NCBI GenBank assembly: GCA_018883975.1
Contig: JAHLFD010000097.1
Coordinates: 1 to 46,016, forward strand
DNA length: 46,016 bases
Direction of reading: 5' to 3'
Origin: Zhenhengia stercoravium
GTDB lineage: Bacteria > Bacillota > Clostridia > Lachnospirales > Cellulosilyticaceae
The translations under genes and the position numbers were made by a program. Shown in pieces: positions 40,840 through 46,016 of this stretch. Each line of letters starts with the position of its first letter. Position 1 is the stretch's first letter. The notes beneath the pieces were generated by a model. It saw only the letters and a program-made list of their open reading frames with translations. It searched no databases and was not told where the DNA came from.

Positions 40840-41904
40840 TTATATTGTTTTAGCTTCTTCTTCGCCAGTTAAAACGCGTAATGCGCCTTCTGCTAAAGCG
40901 AGCATTTCTTCTTCACCAGGAATAACAATTACTTCTCCAAGGAAATCAATACGTTCTTTAAGAAGACGTATAAATTGTTTAGAATAAGCTACACCACCTG
41001 TTACAACAATAGCATCTATTTTGCCTTTTAATACTGTAGCCATTGCCCCTACATTTTTGCAAATTTGATAAGCCATTGCTTCATAAAGCATTTTAGCTTG
41101 TTCATTACCTTGTTCCATCATTTCCTGTACATCTCTTACATCACTTGTTCCAAGATAATCTGTAAGTCCTGCACGTTGAGATACATATTCTTTAAGTTCT
41201 GTGCGTGTATATTTACCTGAGAAGCATAAGTCAATTACACCTTCTACTGGAATAGAACCCGCACGTGTTGGTGCCATTGGGCCATCACCATCAATAACGT
41301 TGTTCACATCTACAACTTTACCTTTTTCATGAGCCCCTATACTGATACCACCACCAATATGGATAACAATGAAATTACTTTCATCATATTTTCTATTAAG
41401 TTGTTTTGCAGCACGTCTTGCAATCGCTTTTTGGTTAAGCGCATGGAATTTACTTTTTCTTTCAATTCCTGGAATACCTGTTACTTTTGCAATAGGTGCC
41501 ATCTCATCTACTGTTACTGGGTCAGTAATATAAGAAGGAATACCTAATTCTTTAGATAAGTTGTAACCGATAATACCTGCTAAATTAGAAGCATGTACTA
41601 CATCTGTGCTAAGTCTTGTAAATAGACTGTCATTAATAGTGTATGTTCCACTTGGGATAGGTCCAATTAATCCACCTCTACAAGAAATAGCATCTAAGTC
41701 TTTTAATGCTATATTTTTTTCTTCAAGGAAGTTAGTAATTTTTTCTTTACGATATTCATATTGGTCAATAAGTTTGCTAAATTGGTTTAGCTCCTCTGCT
41801 GGATGTCTTAATACTTGTTCAAATTCAAGTTCATTGTCTTTAAATAAAGCTATTTTTGTTGATGTTGATCCTGGATTAATCGTTAAAATATTATATTTAG
41901 GCAT
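40840..41904 (-). CDS. buk: Butyrate kinase
   Basis: 354 residues of the acetokinase family. It converts butyryl phosphate and ADP to butyrate and ATP (reversible). Signature segments: ILTINPGSTSTKIALFKD, SCRGGLIGPIPSGTY, VIHIGGGISIGAHEKGKV and IDAIVVTGGVAYSKQF. The partner phosphotransbutyrylase usually sits next to buk; it is absent here, so ptb is either elsewhere or the enzyme uses another acyl phosphate. A branched-chain acyl kinase is a possible alternative. AGAGGAG precedes the ATG. Confidence 0.93.
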   Translation of the reverse strand: MPKYNILTINPGSTSTKIALFKDNELEFEQVLRHPAEELNQFSKLIDQYEYRKEKITNFLEEKNIALKDLDAISCRGGLIGPIPSGTYTINDSLFTRLSTDVVHASNLAGIIGYNLSKELGIPSYITDPVTVDEMAPIAKVTGIPGIERKSKFHALNQKAIARRAAKQLNRKYDESNFIVIHIGGGISIGAHEKGKVVDVNNVIDGDGPMAPTRAGSIPVEGVIDLCFSGKYTRTELKEYVSQRAGLTDYLGTSDVRDVQEMMEQGNEQAKMLYEAMAYQICKNVGAMATVLKGKIDAIVVTGGVAYSKQFIRLLKERIDFLGEVIVIPGEEEMLALAEGALRVLTGEEEAKTI

Positions 41905-42032
41905 CGCTAACGTCTCCTCTAGTTTATCACTCTAGTGTAATATCATGTGGTTCCTTTAAGTCTTAATTTATTTCTTAGATATAATATAGCTTATGCATTT
42001 TAAATTTAAAGTATACAGCTTGTAAGTTTCCT

Positions 42033-42650
42033 TTATCTGTTGATGAAAGTTCTAATACGTTCTAAAAGCATTTCAAGGGCAACTGAGTTGAAGCCACCTT
42101 CTGGGATGATAATATCCGCTCTTTTTTTACTTGGATCTACGAATTGTTCATGCATTGGTTTAACTGTATTTAAATATTGTTCTACTACAGAATCAATATC
42201 TCTGCCTCTATCTTTAACGTCTCTTATAAGACGACGAAGAATACGTACATCTGCATCTGTATCTACGAATACTTTAATGTCACAAAGGTCACAAAGCTCT
42301 CTATTTTCAAAGATTAAAATACCCTCTACAATAATAACTTTAGCAGGTTGTACTTCTACTTCTTCCTCAAGTCTTGTATGCTCTACAAAAGAGTAAACTG
42401 GGTGACTGATTGCCTTACCTTTTTTAAGTTCTCTAATATGTTCAATCATTAAATCTGTATCAAACGCATTAGGGTGGTCATAGTTTAATTTCACACGTTC
42501 TTCAAAAGGTAAATTTGAATTAGATTTATAGTAATAGTCATGACTTAGCATGACTACATCATCACCAAAAGCTTCTTTTATTTTATTCGCTAAAGTTGTT
42601 TTACCAGATCCGGTCCCTCCAGCCATACCAATTACTACAATATGTTCCAT
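42033..42650 (-). CDS. udk: Uridine kinase
   Basis: 205 residues from the ATG at 42650, which has ATGGAGGA six bases upstream; a longer in-frame start lacks this. P-loop GGTGSGKT at 11-18, LSHDYYYKSNSNLPFEERVK and NYDHPNAFDTDLM (substrate site), and VDTDADVRILRRLIRDVKDRG (lid) identify it. It phosphorylates uridine and cytidine in pyrimidine salvage. It is followed by a long AT-rich spacer before buk with no clear terminator. Confidence 0.93.
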   Translation of the reverse strand: MEHIVVIGMAGGTGSGKTTLANKIKEAFGDDVVMLSHDYYYKSNSNLPFEERVKLNYDHPNAFDTDLMIEHIRELKKGKAISHPVYSFVEHTRLEEEVEVQPAKVIIVEGILIFENRELCDLCDIKVFVDTDADVRILRRLIRDVKDRGRDIDSVVEQYLNTVKPMHEQFVDPSKKRADIIIPEGGFNSVALEMLLERIRTFINR

Positions 42651-42715
42651 AGTATCCTCCATTAATAACTTTTTCATCTATCATACCATATGTTATGTCT
42701 ACTTGCTATATTATC

Positions 42716-43156
42716 TTATTTCCATTTCATCTTCCTATGTTCAATACCTTCTTCAAGATAAGGCTCTGATATAATCTCAAAACCAACACTTTCATAAAAA
42801 GGTATAATATAGCTTTGTGCTGAAATTTTAATGGTTGGATGGCTTACCTGTTTTTTCACAAATTCAAGGGCTTCAAGCATCATAATTTTTGCTATTCCTT
42901 GATTGCGGTAGTTTTTATGCACACATACACGACCTATAGACATTTCCTCATAAGCTACACCCGCATCAAGTATACGGCAGTATGCAATGACATTGTCTCT
43001 ATCATATAAAAACATATGGTAAGCCTGTTTATCTCTATCATCTAAATCTTCATAAGAACAACCCTGTTCACCAATAAAAACTTCTAATCTTAACTTGATC
43101 ATATCATAAACTTCTACAGGTGTTAGGTCGTCGAATCTTTTAATAATCCAATTCAT
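42716..43156 (-). CDS. GNAT family acetyltransferase (ElaA-like)
   Basis: 146 residues from the ATG at 43156 (AAAGGA about ten bases upstream). It overlaps the end of nadE by 17 bases, indicating coupled translation. ElaA-like features: IKRFDDLTPVEVYDMIKLRL, EVFIGEQGC, RVCVHKNYRNQGIAKIMM (acetyl-CoA loop Q-G-I-A) and FYESVGFE. The substrate is unknown. An upstream in-frame extension is an unlikely alternative because it runs inside nadE. Confidence 0.87.
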   Translation of the reverse strand: MNWIIKRFDDLTPVEVYDMIKLRLEVFIGEQGCSYEDLDDRDKQAYHMFLYDRDNVIAYCRILDAGVAYEEMSIGRVCVHKNYRNQGIAKIMMLEALEFVKKQVSHPTIKISAQSYIIPFYESVGFEIISEPYLEEGIEHRKMKWK

Positions 43157-43883
43157 CTTGGCTATATCCTTTATACATATATGGCATCTCACGTTTATGA
43201 GCTGTTCTTTTATTTGTTCTTTCAATAATTTCTAAAGATGCTGGATCAGTTGTACCTGTCTTGATGTATTCTTCAATCGCTTTATAGGTTACACCCATTT
43301 CTTTTTCATCTGTTTGTCCTTCCCAAAGCCCAGCAGATGGTGCTTTTGTAAGAATAGGTTCTGGTACACCTAACTCTTTGCCTAGTTCAAGTACTTCTTG
43401 CATTGTAAGGTCGCTAAGTGGATTAAAATCATATCCGCCATCGCCCCATTTAGTAAAGTATCCCATTACCATCTCACTCTTATTATCTGTACCTACTACA
43501 AGATAATTTAAAGTTTGTGCTACAGCATAAAGTGTAGTCATACGTAAACGTGGTTTTATATTAGCTACAGCAAGTTCGTTAAGCTCATGTTCGTTAATAA
43601 TAGTATTCTTAAGTGTTGTAAACGCACCACCAATATTCACTTCTATTAACTTAATACCAAATGCATCTGCTACAAGGCGAGCATGTTCCATATCTGTACT
43701 AAGCGAATTACATGGCATAGTAATGCCTACTACATTCTCCTTGCCAAGCGCACGTACACATAATGCTGTGACAGTTGCGGAGTCTTTACCCCCACTTTCA
43801 CCAACTACTACACCTGTGCAACCTGCAGATTTTACACGTTCTCGAATCCAATTCAGCCTATGTTCTAATCGTTTATTTTCCAT
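43140..43883 (-). CDS. nadE: NAD(+) synthase (ammonia-dependent)
   Basis: 247 residues from the ATG at 43883 (AAAGGA ten bases upstream; an in-frame TTG nine bases earlier is too close to it). PP-loop motif SGGKDS at 30-35, TTLYAVAQTLNYLVVGTDNKSE and GDGGYDFNPLSDLTMQEVLEL are diagnostic. Amidates nicotinic acid adenine dinucleotide to NAD. There is no N-terminal glutaminase domain, so it takes free ammonia. Next to nadD on the same strand, making a two-step end of NAD synthesis; the GNAT gene follows with overlap. Confidence 0.94.
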   Translation of the reverse strand: MENKRLEHRLNWIRERVKSAGCTGVVVGESGGKDSATVTALCVRALGKENVVGITMPCNSLSTDMEHARLVADAFGIKLIEVNIGGAFTTLKNTIINEHELNELAVANIKPRLRMTTLYAVAQTLNYLVVGTDNKSEMVMGYFTKWGDGGYDFNPLSDLTMQEVLELGKELGVPEPILTKAPSAGLWEGQTDEKEMGVTYKAIEEYIKTGTTDPASLEIIERTNKRTAHKREMPYMYKGYSQDELDY

Positions 43884-43971
43884 TTTCCACAATTCCTTTC
43901 TTTTTTAGTAAAAGTTATCCACTTTTTATTTTAGAAAGATACTTTGTACACAGTTTTTCAACTTTATTATA

Positions 43972-44628
43972 TCATAGTATATTATTATTCCCAATTTTAT
44001 TATGAGAAGTTGGCACTACCGTGTAAAGTCCCTTTTCTACTATATAAAAGTATACTTCGTCAGGTAACATATAGCGAATACTTTTGCCCTCTCTTAGTTT
44101 TTGACGTAATAAAGTAGCACTTTCATCGCTATGTATGCTCTCCTTCATTTTAATAAATCTATCTTTGTACGGTTTTAATAGGGTATCTTGCTCAATAATA
44201 TGCTCTAGTATATCGTCCTCTCTTTCTAGCACAAGGCACCTAAAGCCTTCTAATATTTCTTTATAACAAGTCCATGACGTCATTACTTTTAAGTTATCTG
44301 TTCCGATTACAAGCCATATTTCATAGTCCTCATAGGATTTTTGCATCATTCTTAAAGTATCTATACTACTTAGTAAAACTGGAGAATCTACCTCTAAGGT
44401 AGACACTTCAAAATGCGGATTAATCTTACATACAAGCTCAAGCATCTTTACTCTGTATGTCGCTTCTAATAAATCCTTCTTAGGATAAGCATCAGAAACA
44501 GGCATAAAAATAACTTTCTCTACTTCATCAAAGCTGCAATAAATCTGCTCAGCTAAAGAAAAGTGTGAGTTAGTTGGTGGGTTAAAAGAGCCTCCAAAGA
44601 TGACAATCACTTTTTCTATACTTTTCAT
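43972..44628 (-). CDS. nadD: Nicotinate-nucleotide adenylyltransferase
   Basis: 218 residues, nucleotidyltransferase fold. The motif VIVIFGGSFNPPTNSHFSLA lies at residues 8-27; the usual first histidine of the HxGH-type motif is Thr19, giving T-N-S-H. WLVIGTDNLKVMTSW, SDESATLLRQKLREG and YMLPDEVYFYIVEKGLY complete the family pattern. It adenylates nicotinate mononucleotide (or NMN). nadE is immediately behind it with an 88-base spacer. The ribosome site (AAGGAG) is about 13 bases from the ATG, rather far. Confidence 0.87.
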   Translation of the reverse strand: MKSIEKVIVIFGGSFNPPTNSHFSLAEQIYCSFDEVEKVIFMPVSDAYPKKDLLEATYRVKMLELVCKINPHFEVSTLEVDSPVLLSSIDTLRMMQKSYEDYEIWLVIGTDNLKVMTSWTCYKEILEGFRCLVLEREDDILEHIIEQDTLLKPYKDRFIKMKESIHSDESATLLRQKLREGKSIRYMLPDEVYFYIVEKGLYTVVPTSHNKIGNNNIL

Positions 44629-44764
44629 TTACTATTTACCACTCCTTATGACTTCATACTGCTTATTGCCCCTTATCTTATATTTCCAGTATACATTTCC
44701 TCCTAAAAAACCATCCTAGATATTACCCACATGCACAATATATTTTTTAAAAGGAGACTTGAAG

Positions 44765-44917
44765 ATGCCTAAAGACAGTCAAGTAGATAACAAACAAAAA
44801 CGTATGGAAAAATGCAACTACCAAACTCCCCTTACTGCTGAAGCACAAAATCATAATCGCAACAACAAAAAGCACTCTGTTCCTCGCGAAGGCTTTCAAA
44901 GCCCTCATATCAATTAA
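44765..44917 (+). CDS. Small Asn/Lys-rich protein, 50 residues
   Basis: AAAGGAGA sits eight to nine bases before ATG; the frame runs to TAA and a perfect terminator follows within five bases. The product starts MPKDSQVDNKQKRMEKCNYQ and ends EGFQSPHIN. Very hydrophilic, with one cysteine, NRNNKK near the middle and no membrane segment. Not recognised; it resembles in style the small proteins seen in spores, but nothing proves it. The signals are too complete to be chance. Confidence 0.75.
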   Translation: MPKDSQVDNKQKRMEKCNYQTPLTAEAQNHNRNNKKHSVPREGFQSPHIN

Positions 44918-44921
44918 ATAT

Positions 44922-44957
44922 AAAAAACCGCACAAATTCATTTTGTGCGGTTTTTAC
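44922..44957. terminator. Bidirectional terminator between small gene and C39-like peptidase
   Basis: AAAAACCGCACAAA pairs with TTTGTGCGGTTTTT around a five-base loop; it serves both convergent genes. Confidence 0.9.
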
Positions 44958-44962
44958 TTCTA

Positions 44963-45988
44963 CTATTCGAGAATCTGTATAGGCAGTTCATAAAATTTTT
45001 CTACCCATTCTTTATTTACATAAGTAATCCCATCTATGATTTTATAAGTCATTTGTACCTCCTGCCCATTACTATTATAAGTAGTAAGGTATCTTTCATA
45101 AGGGCTAAGAATCATTTGAGTTCCCTTTTCGCCTGTAGTGCTAATGATTACGGAATAAGTTTTAGGGTCATAGGTAACTTGTGTATTCTTAAATAAGTTA
45201 GGCAACATTCTCGCCTCTATCCATAATCCTTGTGCATCAACTGTAAGCAAATCTATGTACTTAATCTCTTCTATCATTAAACTTTGTTTTTTAATAATAG
45301 GTGTCTTTTCTAGCGCATTGCTTGGCTTAATAGCAATGGCCTGTTTGCCCATATCACTCCATCTATTAATAACCACTTGTTTTTTGTACTTTCTTTGTTT
45401 TCCTACATAAGGGTCATTAAGATAAATATAATCGTCATCATAACCTACTGCTACCATAGCATGCTCCGGTGTTTTCCATTCTATTGTCTTGCCTCCAGGC
45501 GTAGTCCAATAACTCTTTCTGGTATTTACATCGAGCATAGAGATGGTGCACCATAATATAACAGGCTTTCCTTCATCTAAAGCTGCATAAACTTGACTAA
45601 AATCGCCACCACTTAAATCTTCTCCTCTACCAGGTAAATATTTCTCTACAATAGGTAAGAGTGCATCTTTATACACACCAAAACCTCTTCTACTAAAAGG
45701 ATCTCCTATAAAACCTTTACTAGGGTCACCACCATATAATTTACCATTATTACTATAAGGTACTGGTACGCGATTAACTTCCTTAGCTAATTGCTCTTTT
45801 GTTACTTGTACTCCGTGATGTTGTAAAGGCATAGTTAATGCTGTAATCTCACATCCTGTAGGTAGTTCTGGATGCTGATTAATAAGTGGTACACCTTCTA
45901 TTAATACTTTATTACTTGCCTGAGTATTTAAGCAAAGTATTAATATAAAAAGGAAAGTCACGCATAATTTCATTCTATTTTTCCCCAT
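44963..45988 (-). CDS. Secreted C39-like cysteine peptidase with C-terminal stalk-like domain
   Basis: 341 residues. A signal peptide (about 1-25, LCVTFLFILILCLNTQAS) is followed by a papain-fold C39_2-type domain: catalytic Cys46 (TGCEITAL), His176 (PEHAMVAVGYDDD) and Asn191-Asp192 (LNDP). Residues about 245-341 resemble the copper-amine-oxidase N-terminal stalk domain often found on clostridial surface proteins (IDGITYVNKEWVEKF). It probably acts outside the cell on an unknown substrate. AGGGGG lies eight bases before ATG. Complete within the window, 28 bases from its end. Confidence 0.85.
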   Translation of the reverse strand: MGKNRMKLCVTFLFILILCLNTQASNKVLIEGVPLINQHPELPTGCEITALTMPLQHHGVQVTKEQLAKEVNRVPVPYSNNGKLYGGDPSKGFIGDPFSRRGFGVYKDALLPIVEKYLPGRGEDLSGGDFSQVYAALDEGKPVILWCTISMLDVNTRKSYWTTPGGKTIEWKTPEHAMVAVGYDDDYIYLNDPYVGKQRKYKKQVVINRWSDMGKQAIAIKPSNALEKTPIIKKQSLMIEEIKYIDLLTVDAQGLWIEARMLPNLFKNTQVTYDPKTYSVIISTTGEKGTQMILSPYERYLTTYNSNGQEVQMTYKIIDGITYVNKEWVEKFYELPIQILE

Positions 45989-46016
45989 ATTTTCATCCCC
46001 CTATACACTTTCATAA

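Noticed and set aside
1..46016. CRISPR array, tRNA, rRNA, insertion sequence or prophage
   Set aside because: I saw no regularly spaced direct repeats, no tRNA cloverleaf or rRNA-like segment, and no transposase, integrase or phage structural genes.

Overview
The window looks like a chromosomal segment of a low-GC, endospore-forming anaerobic clostridium, most likely in or near Lachnospirales (a Cellulosilyticum-like organism would fit; this is inference from gene content and order, not a database match). The evidence is the sporulation genes (sipL, yabG, a CotS-like kinase, spoVB, YIEGIA and its small partner), butyrate kinase, AT-rich intergenic DNA and strong GGAGG-type ribosome binding sites. 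There is no phage, insertion sequence, CRISPR array, rRNA or tRNA that I can see. Nearly all genes are complete and many are separated by clear intrinsic terminators.

Layout. 0.1-5.3 kb: a FadR-type GntR regulator overlaps ispE, followed (reading the minus strand backwards) by sipL, yabG and a small unknown gene. 5.4-9 kb: phosphoglucomutase, a membrane-anchored unknown and a CotS-like protein. 9.1-16.2 kb: a DUF4340 protein, CCA-adding enzyme, a short-chain dehydrogenase, a purine permease, a 48-residue unknown and SpoVB. 16.3-22.5 kb: a Cu/Zn superoxide dismutase, a hemerythrin, a YaiI/YqxD protein, the YIEGIA pair, fructose-6-phosphate aldolase, asparaginase and an alpha/beta hydrolase that lacks its nucleophile serine. 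22.5-27.5 kb: an XPD/DinG-like helicase with an N-terminal PD-(D/E)XK nuclease domain in an operon with topoisomerase III, then a DUF1622 protein. 27.5-33.4 kb: a mannoside-use cluster (GntR/UTRA regulator, two-domain mannose-6-phosphate isomerase, GH38 alpha-mannosidase, divergent ROK kinase) around a palindromic operator. 33.5-46 kb: housekeeping and metabolic genes: VOC and Dabb proteins, tcdA, a YjiH transporter-like protein, class II fructose-bisphosphate aldolase, butyrate kinase, uridine kinase, nadE, nadD and a C39-like secreted peptidase.

The most interesting observation is not a gene. Three intergenic spacers (about 1846-2026, 10142-10347 and 16992-17176) each carry a roughly 180-205 bp element made of nested inverted repeats around a core with TTAGCGA and GAGCGTTC blocks. 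The arms have diverged between copies but stay complementary to each other within each copy, with paired substitutions. That is the pattern of a conserved folded RNA or a hairpin-based mobile or repeat element. I do not recognise it as a named family.

Working together: the mannose cluster would release mannose from alpha-mannosides, phosphorylate it (ROK kinase) and isomerise it to fructose-6-phosphate, feeding the glycolytic aldolase encoded elsewhere in the window. nadE and nadD make NAD. Topoisomerase III and the nuclease-helicase probably act on the same DNA intermediates.
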